A DNA stretch of 64,000 nucleotides from Aulosira sp. FACHB-615 (GTDB taxonomy: Bacteria > Cyanobacteriota > Cyanobacteriia > Cyanobacteriales > Nostocaceae): contig NZ_JACJSE010000014.1 of the NCBI RefSeq assembly GCF_014698045.1, forward strand, positions 62,001 to 126,000, read 5' to 3'. Below are positions 9,605 through 18,503 of the stretch, piece after piece; positions within the stretch are counted from its first letter, which is position 1, and every line of letters begins with the position of its first letter. Position numbers and translations under genes: made by a program. The notes below the pieces were generated by a model. It saw only the letters and a list, made by a program, of their open reading frames with translations, searched no databases and was not told the DNA's origin.

Positions 9605-9632
9605 GGGCGGATATTTTACTCGCCCTTTTTTT
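9605..9632 (+). terminator. Rho-independent terminator after aroC
   Basis: GGGCG (9605-9609) pairs with CGCCC (9621-9625) around an A+T-rich loop and is followed by seven T residues (9626-9632). It is 40 bases after the aroC stop. Confidence 0.75.
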
Positions 9633-9693
9633 GTACTATTGCTATAGTAGCGAATAACACCTTTAACTAAGTGCGATCGCATCTACTATCAAT

Positions 9694-11499
9694 ATGGATA
9701 CAGAATCGGAAATTCGGCTTAAACACTTCACTGCACTCAAGTCTAAATATCAAGCAACTAATTATCAAGATACTTCACCATCTAGCCTGCTATATCTCAT
9801 ACTACGAAAAGCTAATTTATGTATTGAGTTAACTGAGCTAGAATTTGATTGGTTAAAAGAGCAAGCACTTTTTCAAACTTTTGAAACTATTTACCAACAG
9901 CAACAATCTAATTTAGACGAACTTAAAAAATTAGAAAATGAGTTTTCCTATCTTAAATCTCAGTATCAAGTACCTAAAAATTTGAGAGATTTTCAAAATA
10001 TTAGTACCACTCTTTACCCAATTCTGTGGAAGCTTCACTCAGAAAAAGCACTTACTGATTCTGAGCTTGAATGGCTAAAAAATAATCACCTTGGTGTGAT
10101 AATTTCTCTGATTAATAAGATGAAATTAGAAAACCATTTTTTTACTTTGAAGAAAAAGTACCAAGCTACTAAATATCAAGGTTTATCATCTTATAGCCCA
10201 CTGTATAAAATTCTCAATAAACTGGAGAATAAGCAAACAATCAACCATCTTGAGTTGGAATGGTTGCAAAAAAGAGAACTATTTGAAACTGTCAAAATTT
10301 TTGAGCAACAAGAGGCAGAAAAGCAAACAAAATTTGTTCAGTTAAAAATAACTTATCACGCAGATAAACATATAGATATATCATTATCTAGTCCATTATA
10401 CTCTATTTTACAAAAGCTAGATAGTGATGAAATATTAAGTGATTCAGAATTAAAATGGTTAGAAAAAAAAGGGCTAACTGAAACAATTACTATTGCTCAA
10501 GAGTTAGAAAAAACACGAGAATTTAAAAATTTAAAACTTAAGTATAAAGCACATCAATATGAAGACTCATCACCCAAGAGTCATTTGTATAAAATTCTTA
10601 AAAATCTGGAGAGAGAACATAAGTTACGTGAGCAAGATATTAACTTTCTCAAAAAACGCAAGCTCACTGACACTATACAAATTGCCAATGAACAATATAT
10701 CTCTCTTCTAAAATCTAAGATACATTTAGAAGAGTTACCTAATGATTTAGAAATTGAATGGCTGAAAAATAACGGACGCGAAGATATCATTGTTTTAGCT
10801 CAACAGAAGCACTACGCTATTCTCAAAAGAAAATATGGATTGATAGAACCTAATCTACCAATGCACCCCTTTTATGAAATCATGCTAAAACTAGAGAAAA
10901 AAGAACGTCTCGATATTGTATTAGTCACTCAGTTAATAGAACAAAATATGTTGTCTCGTGAGGGCAAGATTGCAACTGCACACTCTAGATTAGAAGCGGA
11001 GTTTTATGAGCAAGAAATTATGCGGACTGGTAATAACTGGAATATACCTAATGCTAGTAGTTATTGGCGTAAGGCTAATGAGCCAGAACAGGCATTAAGA
11101 GTAACTGAATTAGATTTGAATAAAGTCAAAGAAAATAAGCTAAAGTCAGCAATTTTAGTTACTAGGGGTGGAGCATTTAGAGATATGAATAACTTAGATG
11201 AGGCTGAAAAATGTGCAAAAAAAGCTATAGATTTCCATTCAGATAGTTATCAACCTTATACCTTGCTGGGCGCAATTTATTACGATCGTTTTGAATATAG
11301 TAAAGGTGATTATTACTTTGATGAAGCAATAAAACGTGGGGCTAAACCTGGAGATATCGATGATGAAATAAAACGAATATTTCGCAGCATAAAAGATGAG
11401 GAAAACCGTCATAAAGCCGCAATTTACTTATTAAATAAAGACCCGAATCGCTATGAATGGGCTAAATGTTATCTAAAAAAAATAAAAGCTAAGAAATAA
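9694..11499 (+). CDS. Protein of tandem ~62-residue repeats with a TPR-like C-terminus; family not recognised
   Basis: A 601-residue, Lys/Glu/Leu-rich, predicted helical protein without signal peptide or membrane segment. Units start at about residues 11, 83, 149, 213 and 276, with degenerate ones at about 335 and 373. Each follows the pattern F-x-x-L-K-x-K-Y-x-A-x-x-Y, then S-P-L-Y-x-I-L-x-K-L-E, then L-x-x-x-E-L-E-W-L-K-K and T-I-x-I-A-Q. Residues about 485-550 resemble two TPR hairpins (NLDEAEKCAKKAIDFHSD, EYSKGDYYFDEAIKRGA). The codon use is more A+T-rich than that of aroC, which may mean accessory origin. A protein-interaction role is the most that can be inferred. A HIP1 site lies just upstream (about 9672). 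Confidence 0.75.
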   Translation: MDTESEIRLKHFTALKSKYQATNYQDTSPSSLLYLILRKANLCIELTELEFDWLKEQALFQTFETIYQQQQSNLDELKKLENEFSYLKSQYQVPKNLRDFQNISTTLYPILWKLHSEKALTDSELEWLKNNHLGVIISLINKMKLENHFFTLKKKYQATKYQGLSSYSPLYKILNKLENKQTINHLELEWLQKRELFETVKIFEQQEAEKQTKFVQLKITYHADKHIDISLSSPLYSILQKLDSDEILSDSELKWLEKKGLTETITIAQELEKTREFKNLKLKYKAHQYEDSSPKSHLYKILKNLEREHKLREQDINFLKKRKLTDTIQIANEQYISLLKSKIHLEELPNDLEIEWLKNNGREDIIVLAQQKHYAILKRKYGLIEPNLPMHPFYEIMLKLEKKERLDIVLVTQLIEQNMLSREGKIATAHSRLEAEFYEQEIMRTGNNWNIPNASSYWRKANEPEQALRVTELDLNKVKENKLKSAILVTRGGAFRDMNNLDEAEKCAKKAIDFHSDSYQPYTLLGAIYYDRFEYSKGDYYFDEAIKRGAKPGDIDDEIKRIFRSIKDEENRHKAAIYLLNKDPNRYEWAKCYLKKIKAKK

Positions 11500-11560
11500 T
11501 AAGTGAAAATATAAAATCATGTTAAAATTATCCTGATAAACTGTTAAATATCAGTCTAAT

Positions 11561-11821
11561 ATGGATTTTTTGACAATTTTAGGGTTAGTTGCTGGGGGAT
11601 TAACTACCATTGCATTTCTGCCCCAGATGTTTAAAATATGGAAAAGCAAATCAGCAAAAGATGTATCTTTTGTAATGTTGATTACATTTATGAGTGGTTT
11701 ATTATTGTGGCTAATTTATGGCATTACTTTACAAGCCTTGCCTATTATTATCGCTAATGCCATATCATTTATATTTAACCTGATAATTTTATGTTTAAAA
11801 CTGAAGTATAAATCAAATTAA
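11561..11821 (+). CDS. SemiSWEET sugar transporter (PQ-loop, 3 TM)
   Basis: An 86-residue membrane protein with three hydrophobic helices, the length of a bacterial SemiSWEET, which dimerises into a sugar uniporter. It has the PQ-loop motif AFLPQMFKIWKSKSAKDVS with P21-Q22, a Trp at about 50 and Asn66 in the third helix, matching the conserved substrate-pocket residues of the family. It lies 61 bases after the repeat protein on the same strand, so cotranscription is possible. Substrate unknown; sucrose or glucose are the usual ones for this family. Confidence 0.88.
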   Translation: MDFLTILGLVAGGLTTIAFLPQMFKIWKSKSAKDVSFVMLITFMSGLLLWLIYGITLQALPIIIANAISFIFNLIILCLKLKYKSN

Positions 11822-11997
11822 CTTCAAAAAATTGGAAATATATGAATCATCTATGATTTATGTACTAGACTGGTAGGTAATATCGCTTTATTCTCTCCAT
11901 AAGTGCGAATGTCAGTCTGGTAGAGAAAGATGCTGCGTTACGGCTAATTATCACTCTCTTCATTTCTAAAATCCTTGTATAGCCGTAACACACCCTA

Positions 11998-12170
11998 TTT
12001 AAATACTTACCTTATAAATCAATACAGTTCAGTTAAGGCAACAACTTAGACTGGTGTAGGTTGGGTGGAGGAACGGAAGCAACATTTTCAAGGCTTTGTT
12101 GGGTTACGCTATCGCTACACCCAACCTACTATTCTCTTAACTGAACTACTTAAATATTTACCTTATAAAT
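11998..12170. repeat. Inverted-repeat element flanked by a ~20-bp direct repeat
   Basis: The element at 12026-12147 has perfect 12-bp ends AGTTCAGTTAAG and CTTAACTGAACT. Inside, GTGTAGGTTGGGTGG is answered by CCCAACCTAC. It is bracketed by near-identical sequence, TTAAATACTTACCTTATAAAT on the left (ending 12019) and TTAAATATTTACCTTATAAAT on the right (ending 12170). It has no ORF. A partial relative (GTAGGTTGGGTGGAGCGATAG) lies at about 38130. Confidence 0.7.
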
Positions 12171-12272
12171 ATAGCAGTTCTACATCATTCATTAACCAAA
12201 ATATCCCCGATTTCTTGAAGAAGTTGGGGATCTGAGCATCTCGATTTTCACAAATCAAATACGATTGCTATA
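12170..12272. repeat. Third copy of the TATAGCA miniature element
   Basis: It starts TATAGCAGTTCTACATCATT, contains the hairpin ATCCCCGATTTCTT / AAGAAGTTGGGGAT (12203-12231) and ends AATACGATTGCTATA. It matches the copy at 228-331 along its whole length, with scattered substitutions, mostly compensatory or G:U in the stem. The rest of 11822-12446 holds no recognised gene. Confidence 0.75.
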
Positions 12273-12446
12273 GCTTCTGATAATTTCAGAAAAACGTGCC
12301 ATTTTTTAATTTGTCTATTATAAAGGTACTGATAGTGAAGTACCAACACTTCTGCAAGCGGTAAGTGTTGGCTTCCTGTCTCATTTGCCATTGCTCTGTT
12401 GTCTTAATGCCAAGAACTTTTCTAAACATTCTCTTAATTTTTGACA

Positions 12447-13430
12447 ATGACATCTGTTATTGATACTCCAGAATCTCAACCGCAACCTACGGGTGTTCCG
12501 CCAGTTGTTGCAACTTTTGATTTGCGAAAAGTTTATCGTACTGGCTTTTGGTTGAATCAAAAGATAGTATCTCTCAAAGGCTGTTCTTTGACGGTTTATC
12601 GGGGGGAAACTTTTGGGTTGTTGGGGCCGAATGGTGCGGGGAAAACGACTTTATTAAAATTATTGTTGGGAATTATTCGTCCAACTGCGGGACGGGGATT
12701 ATTATTAGGTAAACCATTGGGCGATCGCCAAGTCAAGCAAAGTATCGGCTATCTGCCAGAAAACCCTTATTTATATGATTATCTCACTGGCTGGGAATTT
12801 TTAGAGTTAGCGGCGGGAATCTTCCAAATTCCGAGGAGTTTCCAGCGTAAGCGCATTCCAGAACTGTTAGAATTAGTCGGTTTACCTGTAGCAGATGCCC
12901 GCAAAAAACAAATGCGGCGTTATTCTAAGGGTATGTTACAGCGTGTGGGTATGGCGCAGGCGTTAGTTAATGACCCAGAAGTGATATTTCTGGATGAACC
13001 GATGTCTGGTCTTGACCCCCTGGGACGCTACCAAATGCGGGAAATTATCTTAGGCTTAAAAGCCGCCGGGAAGACTATCTTTTTTAATAGTCACATTCTG
13101 AGTGAAGTTGAGCAAATTTGCGATCGCATCGCCATTCTCGCCAAAGGTGAATTAGTTTGTGCTGGTTCTCTGGATGAATTGTTAGGCAATAATCATGCTT
13201 ACCAAATCAAAGGTAAAGGTGGTGACAAAGAAGTGCTGCACAAATGGCTATCTAACTTGACATTTAGCCATAATGGTTCTTGGCAAGGCACTTTAGCAGA
13301 GGACTACTATGATTTTCTCGATAGTCTTCGCTTAATGGAAGGTAAAATTATTTCTTTTGATTTAGCGCGACATTCCTTAGAAGACTTTTTTATTCAAAAG
13401 ATTCAACAGCAAAATACATCTGTTCAGTAA
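12447..13430 (+). CDS. ABC transporter ATP-binding protein (CcmA/NatA type), orphan
   Basis: About 327 residues. Walker A GPNGAGKT (near 60-67), signature YSKGMLQRV (near 159), Walker B VIFLDEP followed by the D-loop SGLDP, and the switch His in NSHIL are all present, so it should hydrolyse ATP. The C-terminal ~90 residues follow the CcmA/DrrA-type pattern of exporter ATPases. No permease gene is adjacent on either side. The next gene downstream, 320 bases away, is a polysaccharide export protein, so a glycan-export role is possible but unproven. An in-frame TTG six bases upstream is less likely than ATG 12447. Confidence 0.88.
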   Translation: MTSVIDTPESQPQPTGVPPVVATFDLRKVYRTGFWLNQKIVSLKGCSLTVYRGETFGLLGPNGAGKTTLLKLLLGIIRPTAGRGLLLGKPLGDRQVKQSIGYLPENPYLYDYLTGWEFLELAAGIFQIPRSFQRKRIPELLELVGLPVADARKKQMRRYSKGMLQRVGMAQALVNDPEVIFLDEPMSGLDPLGRYQMREIILGLKAAGKTIFFNSHILSEVEQICDRIAILAKGELVCAGSLDELLGNNHAYQIKGKGGDKEVLHKWLSNLTFSHNGSWQGTLAEDYYDFLDSLRLMEGKIISFDLARHSLEDFFIQKIQQQNTSVQ

Positions 13431-13470
13431 TTTTTGATATTCAATAACTCATTTTAAATTTTCGATTTCA

Positions 13471-13501
13471 GATCCCTGACTTCTTTAAGAAGTCGGGGAT
13501 C
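13471..13501. repeat. Stand-alone copy of the 31-base hairpin
   Basis: GATCCCTGACTTCTT, one-base loop, AAGAAGTCGGGGATC. This is the same hairpin as at 260-290 with one G:U pair, 40 bases after the ABC ATPase stop codon. The flanking ends of the full element are missing. The rest of 13431-13750 holds no gene and should contain the promoter of the export protein. Confidence 0.7.
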
Positions 13502-13750
13502 TGAATCACTTACGTAGATTGTAAATTGCTATCAAAACCTGTATTAATAAATGCTGAATCCGTGTCTCAGTAAGTTAGTCTTTAAGCTAACTTTATCAAA
13601 AATTCAAATCTCATAAATAATTATGCTTCCGGAAAAGAGTATCCTTCAAGGAAAATAAGATTGTCGGGGAACAAGAATACTTAAGTATAGTCAAGATTAA
13701 AATGTTTAGACAGTACTTTGCCGATCGTAGTCTCAGAGTCTAAGGTAAAT

Positions 13751-15262
13751 ATGTTTAACACAGGTTTATTGAAATTCCTCACCCAGTCATCTATGGGTGT
13801 GGCTTTTTGCACAGCTATCAATTTCGCTGTGTCGCCCGTCAGCCTAGCTCAGGGACAACCAGTATTACCAACTGCAAAGCCAGTAATTCCAACTTCACAA
13901 ACAATCCCGCCGAATAGAACACCTGTTATCCCAACGCTACAACAAGTCTCACCAGCAACATCTCAACAATTAGATACAACTTATACTTTGGGTGGCGGCG
14001 ATCGCATCCGGGTGAATGTATTTGAAGTACCAGAATACACAGGAGAATATCAAATTCCTCCCGGTGGAGCCATTACTTTACCTTTAATTGGTAGTGTGCC
14101 ATTGCAGGGTTTAACCACTGAACAAGCATCGGATGAAATTGCTAGAAGGTACTCCCGCTATCTCAAACGACCGTTAATTTCTGTCAACCTGTTATCATCC
14201 CGCCCGATTAACATTTTTGTGGCGGGAGAAGTCACAAGACCAGGTTCTTATACTCTCACCCTCAGTGGTGGTGCAGGAGATAACCCTGGCGTACAATACC
14301 CAACCGTATTAGCAGCGTTAACGACAGCCCAAGGTGTAACTCTAGCCGCAGATGTCACCCAAGTAGAAGTACGACGCAAAGTTGGCAGAAGTGGGGAACA
14401 GCGCGTTACCCTCAACTTAAAAGAGGCTGTACAAACTGGTCAAGTCGGTCAAGATATTACATTACGGGATGGTGATACCATCTTTGTTCCAACTGCATCT
14501 AGCTTCGACAAAGCTGAAGCCCGTAATTTAGCCGCCAGCAACTTTGCAGCTAGTCCCAGCACACCCCGCACAGTCGCCATTATTGGTGAAGTTAACCGTC
14601 CCGGTTCTTACTTGGTGACGACAGGTGGCGGTGGTGCAGAAGGAGGAGCAGGTGGTTTACCTACTGTCACCAGAGCCATTCAATTAGCGGGTGGAATCAC
14701 CGGACAAGCCGATATTCGCAGTCTGAAACTCCGCCGCCCCACCAGAACTGGTAGTGAACAAACTATTGATATCAATCTCTGGCAATTACTCCAGAGTGGT
14801 GATGTCAATCAAGATATTATTGTCCAGGACGGAGATACGATTGTTATCCCCACTGCTACTGATCTTACTGCCGCAGAAGCAACTCAATTGGCGAATACAA
14901 CTTTATCTCCAAACACTATCCAAGTTGGTGTGGTGGGTGAAGTCAAACGGCCAGGCTCTACAGACCTTAAACCGAATAGTTCTTTAAACCAAGCTCTATT
15001 AGCTGCTGGTGGTTTTAATGATGCCCGCGCCAGCAGAGGGGCTGTAGATTTGATTCGACTAAATCCTGATGGTTCTGTCACCAAACGGGTAGTCAAAATC
15101 AATTTTGCTGATGGTATTAATGAGGCGACTAATCCCATTCTGCGAAATAATGATGTGATAGTAGTGAGTCGTAATGGTCTGACTAAGACTAGTGAAACTT
15201 TAGGTGCGATCGCTAGTCCCTTTGGAATTATCTTTAATTTCCTCAGATTATTTGGACTTTAA
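13751..15262 (+). CDS. Wza-type polysaccharide export protein (PES + SLBB domains)
   Basis: About 503 residues. The frame is open back to a TTG at 13718, but TAAGG just before ATG 13751 favours that start. A signal peptide (AINFAVSPVSLAQG) leads into a Pro/Thr-rich stretch. The polysaccharide export domain follows (YTLGGGDRIRVNVFEVPEY ... GAITLPLIGSVPLQGLTT), then three SLBB-type beta-grasp repeats, each with a -GEVxRPGSY- or -GEVKRPGS- motif. Such proteins form the periplasmic/outer-membrane channel for capsule or exopolysaccharide. No Wzc kinase, Wzx or Wzy lies next to it. Nearest possible partners are the orphan ABC ATPase upstream and the distant GT4 gene. Confidence 0.9.
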   Translation: MFNTGLLKFLTQSSMGVAFCTAINFAVSPVSLAQGQPVLPTAKPVIPTSQTIPPNRTPVIPTLQQVSPATSQQLDTTYTLGGGDRIRVNVFEVPEYTGEYQIPPGGAITLPLIGSVPLQGLTTEQASDEIARRYSRYLKRPLISVNLLSSRPINIFVAGEVTRPGSYTLTLSGGAGDNPGVQYPTVLAALTTAQGVTLAADVTQVEVRRKVGRSGEQRVTLNLKEAVQTGQVGQDITLRDGDTIFVPTASSFDKAEARNLAASNFAASPSTPRTVAIIGEVNRPGSYLVTTGGGGAEGGAGGLPTVTRAIQLAGGITGQADIRSLKLRRPTRTGSEQTIDINLWQLLQSGDVNQDIIVQDGDTIVIPTATDLTAAEATQLANTTLSPNTIQVGVVGEVKRPGSTDLKPNSSLNQALLAAGGFNDARASRGAVDLIRLNPDGSVTKRVVKINFADGINEATNPILRNNDVIVVSRNGLTKTSETLGAIASPFGIIFNFLRLFGL

Positions 15263-15348
15263 GTTTAATTCAAGATACAGCTAAAAATTGGGGACAATAA
15301 TCATGGTTTATACGTCCCCATAGCTGGTAATCTTTTGGTTCAAAGAAA

Positions 15349-17004
15349 ATGGCAGGTTCTTTGCAGTTTCCCAAAAATCATCCTTGCAAGAAAAAACCCT
15401 TGCAAGGATTGTTGTTTAGTGCGAGTCTGGTTTTGGGTTGGGTTTGGGCAATACCCGCTACTTTAGCCGCAGAAACAATAACTATTCGTTTCGGACTGTT
15501 CCAGCAATCTGTGGCGATCGCGGATATCGAAAAATTTGCTAAAACTGGAACATTATCCCAAACTCTCCAAGCTTACGAATCTTTATTTACTCCAGAATTA
15601 CGCGGCTTACTCAATCGACGAGTCCAAGTAGATCCTAAATTTGCCGACAAATTTGTTGATGAATTAGTTCTCTTACCCCAAGGTAAACAGTTAATTACAT
15701 CCTTAGCCGCAGCTATTCCCGGTAGTAGCGTCGAAAGCCTACAAGCCACAATGAGTATCGGGTTGCGTCAAGTGAATGGTTTGAGCGTGGTCAGTTTTCT
15801 CAAAGCTTATCCCACAGAAAATATTGACCTAGATGCAACTCAATTATTACAAATTGCTACAGAATTTAACCCCAACAACTTACAAAGCCAAGCCCTCGGC
15901 AGTATCTTAGCCCGAAATTTAACAGTTAAAACCAACACACCTTTTCAACCAAGTTTTGACCCCGCAGCCACTGGTCAAGAAGCAGTAGAACAGCAGACTC
16001 TCACCTTTCCAGACAAACAGCGTCAACGCAGTATCCCGGTAGATATTTACTGGAGTCAAAAAACTGACACTACAGCACCATTAGTAGTGATTTCCCACGG
16101 CTTTGGTGCTAACCGGAGATTTGCCAGCTATTTAGCGCGTCATTTAGCTGGTTATGGCATTACTGTTGTTGCTATTGAACATCCTGGAAGTAATGGTGCA
16201 GCGATTAATAACGCCGCCAACCAAGGAAATTTAGCCAAATTACTCCCAGCGACAGAATTTATTGAGCGACCCAAGGATGTGAGTTTTTTACTCAACGAAC
16301 TGGCAAATCTTAATAAGCAACCAGGGCAATTGCAAGGCAAACTCAACACAGAAAAAGTGTCTGTAATTGGGCATTCCTTGGGGGGTTATACAGCTTTAGC
16401 TTTGGTGGGTGGAGAACTTAATTTAGGAGAAGTGCGACAATTTTGTAAAACTTCCTTGAGTTTGGTTGATCCCCTTGGTGATTGGTTACAGTGCGCCGCC
16501 GCATCTTTAAAAGAAAACAAACTTCAGTTGCGGGATGAACGAGTTAAAAGTGCGATCGCTCTTAACCCCCTCACAGGTAAACTTTTTGGTAAACAGGGAC
16601 TTTCTCGGATTAACAAGCCTGTATTAATTTTGACTTCAACTGAAGATGCCTTAACCCCTGCCTTAAATCACCAAATCCGACCTTTTAGCCAGTTAAAGGG
16701 TAATAAATATTTATTAACCGCCATTGGTGCAACTCATTTAAGTATTCTTGACCCCACATATTCAGCAGGCGAAACTTCCACAATTGTCAAAGAAAAGCGC
16801 GGTGCAGAAACCCAAGCCTTGCGCCAACTCCTGCGCGGTGTCAGTTTAGCTTTTGTCAAGCAACTCACCCCCGAAGCGAAAACCTACCAACCATTTTTAA
16901 CAGCCGCTTATGCACAGTCTCTATCTACACCAGAAATCCCCCTACGCCTGAATGCCGACTTACCAAGCAATGTCAAACCTTGGCTAGATTTGGCAGTGAA
17001 GTGA
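15349..17004 (+). CDS. DUF1400 plus alpha/beta hydrolase, exported
   Basis: 551 residues. A signal peptide (about 20-41, VLGWVWAIPATLAAE) is followed by a DUF1400-like helical region (about 42-180), a domain seen fused to hydrolases in cyanobacteria. The alpha/beta hydrolase fold has the oxyanion strand VVISHGFGANRRF (about 247-258), nucleophile elbow VIGHS343LGGY and a probable catalytic His in GATHLS (about 463). It resembles the dienelactone hydrolase/PAF-acetylhydrolase group. The substrate is likely an ester or lipid but cannot be named. It follows the export protein by 86 bases on the same strand. Confidence 0.85.
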   Translation: MAGSLQFPKNHPCKKKPLQGLLFSASLVLGWVWAIPATLAAETITIRFGLFQQSVAIADIEKFAKTGTLSQTLQAYESLFTPELRGLLNRRVQVDPKFADKFVDELVLLPQGKQLITSLAAAIPGSSVESLQATMSIGLRQVNGLSVVSFLKAYPTENIDLDATQLLQIATEFNPNNLQSQALGSILARNLTVKTNTPFQPSFDPAATGQEAVEQQTLTFPDKQRQRSIPVDIYWSQKTDTTAPLVVISHGFGANRRFASYLARHLAGYGITVVAIEHPGSNGAAINNAANQGNLAKLLPATEFIERPKDVSFLLNELANLNKQPGQLQGKLNTEKVSVIGHSLGGYTALALVGGELNLGEVRQFCKTSLSLVDPLGDWLQCAAASLKENKLQLRDERVKSAIALNPLTGKLFGKQGLSRINKPVLILTSTEDALTPALNHQIRPFSQLKGNKYLLTAIGATHLSILDPTYSAGETSTIVKEKRGAETQALRQLLRGVSLAFVKQLTPEAKTYQPFLTAAYAQSLSTPEIPLRLNADLPSNVKPWLDLAVK

Positions 17005-17431
17005 ATCAGCAGGAGTCAGAATTCAGAATAAAATCCCCAAACTGAATTCTCATAACCTAATCATCATTTAAATTGCACCATGTTCATGGTAATAAAAGCT
17101 GCCAACCCGCTCACCGAGCGAAGTCGAGGTAGTCACCGAGCGGAGTCGAGGTGGTCGCCGAGCGAAGTCGAGGTGCTGCGGTCTTGATGATCAGTTTTTT
17201 ACCGGACAAGATATTATACGGTAAATTTCTTGCCAGTATGTTATCAAGGTGCTTTAATAACGATCGCATTCTGCCAATCAGTTTTATCTGCTTAAAACAT
17301 AGCAAATACACAGATGCTAGGTTTGTGAGCGAGTGCGTATAAAAGCACAAACTCAAGAGACTAGACTAAAAGGTAGGACAAATACCATATCCTTAACAGT
17401 TAATTCTCCCAATTGCTAAATAGGAGCATCT
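17005..17431. other. Gap with a 3 x 22-bp tandem repeat
   Basis: Three consecutive 22-bp units (17112-17133, 17134-17155, 17156-17177) follow CRCCGAGCGRAGTCGAGGTN. A further copy of the unit lies at 33931-33952. The two short ORFs overlapping this array, one per strand, are artefacts of the repeat. The remaining sequence should hold the promoter of the SPFH gene. Confidence 0.6.
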
Positions 17432-18262
17432 ATGGAGCCAATTATTGCTATAGTCTTAGCCCTTGTAGGCTATGCGTTAGGGTCAGCCAAAATTATTAAT
17501 GAAGGTAATGAAGCCTTAGTTGAACGCTTAGGACAAAGACACCGCACACTCAGACCAGGCTTAAACTTTATCGTGCCTTTGGTGGATCAGATTGTGATGG
17601 AAGACACCACCAGAGAACAGATTTTAGACATTAAGCCCCAGAAAGTAATTACTAAAGATAACGTTTATTTAGAAGTAGACGGTGTTGTCACTTGGCAAAT
17701 TACCAGTATGGAAGACAGCTTTTATAAAGTTGAAGATGTGCAAGTGGCTCTTTCTAACTTAGTCACCGTCGAACTCCGTACCCACATTGCCGACAGAAGC
17801 CTAGCAGAAACAACTTCTGCCCGAAATCAAATGAATCAATCGCTGTTGCAGATTGTGAATGAAACTAGTAAAAAATGGGGCGTGAAGATTATCCGGGTAG
17901 ATATTCAAAGCATTACACCCCCAGAAAGTGTCCAGAAATCAATGGCAGAACAACAAGCGGCGGAAATTAAAAAACAAGCTGTTATTTTAGAAGCTGAAGG
18001 TGATAGACAAGCTGCTATTAAACGCGCCGAAGCCACCAAAGAATCTATCCGCATTCTTTCAGAAGCCATCACTGCTAAACCAGAAACCAAAGACATTCTC
18101 CGCTATTTAGTAGCTCAAGAACATCTAGAAGCTAGTCAAAAACTTGGCGCTAGTAACAATGCCAAAATCGTATTTCTCAACCCCAGCGTCTCTGAAGGCG
18201 CATTAGATCAAATGCTGGGTGATACGGTAGGTACTGAAGGCAATGGGAATAGTCAAGCTTAA
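17432..18262 (+). CDS. SPFH/Band 7 protein (stomatin/paraslipin type)
   Basis: 276 residues. A short N-terminal membrane anchor (IIAIVLALVGYALG) is followed by the SPFH domain starting INEGNEALVERLGQRHRTLRPGLN and then a coiled-coil, Ala/Glu-rich segment (about 165-225, AEQQAAEIKKQAVILEAEGDRQAA). It ends in a conserved tail, ASNNAKIVFLNPS. Members oligomerise on membranes and act as scaffolds for protein quality control or lipid microdomains. No NfeD partner gene is adjacent. A tandem GTGCTGA repeat follows right after the stop codon. Confidence 0.93.
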   Translation: MEPIIAIVLALVGYALGSAKIINEGNEALVERLGQRHRTLRPGLNFIVPLVDQIVMEDTTREQILDIKPQKVITKDNVYLEVDGVVTWQITSMEDSFYKVEDVQVALSNLVTVELRTHIADRSLAETTSARNQMNQSLLQIVNETSKKWGVKIIRVDIQSITPPESVQKSMAEQQAAEIKKQAVILEAEGDRQAAIKRAEATKESIRILSEAITAKPETKDILRYLVAQEHLEASQKLGASNNAKIVFLNPSVSEGALDQMLGDTVGTEGNGNSQA

Positions 18263-18266
18263 AAAA

Positions 18267-18297
18267 GTGCTGAGTGCTGAGTGCTGAGTGCTGAGTG
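18267..18297. repeat. Short tandem heptamer repeat (GTGCTGA)n
   Basis: Four head-to-tail GTGCTGA units (18267-18294) plus a partial one start a few bases after the SPFH stop. A broken copy follows at about 18344-18358, next to GTTCGCGCAGCGTCTCCGAC repeat debris (related to 61420-61440). The same heptamer occurs twice at 3847-3860. This matches the short tandemly repeated repetitive sequences known from heterocystous cyanobacteria. Confidence 0.8.
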
Positions 18298-18503
18298 TCC
18301 TATGCTGAGTGTTCGCGCAGCGTCTCCGACAGGAGAAGTAGAAGTGTGAGTGCTGAGTCAAAAATACTAGCCCCTAGCCTCTAGTACAGTGCGGCGTAAA
18401 TAAACAGACCATCTGGAATTTCTAAAAGGCTTGTGGTATCACTATTCTTTCTTTTTCCTTTTGACTTTTTACTTTTGCCTTCTTGTACTAACCCCTACCC
18501 CCT

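Noticed and set aside
17111..17356. Two overlapping ORFs over the 22-bp repeat (both strands)
   Set aside because: Created by the repeat array; no consistent start or family.
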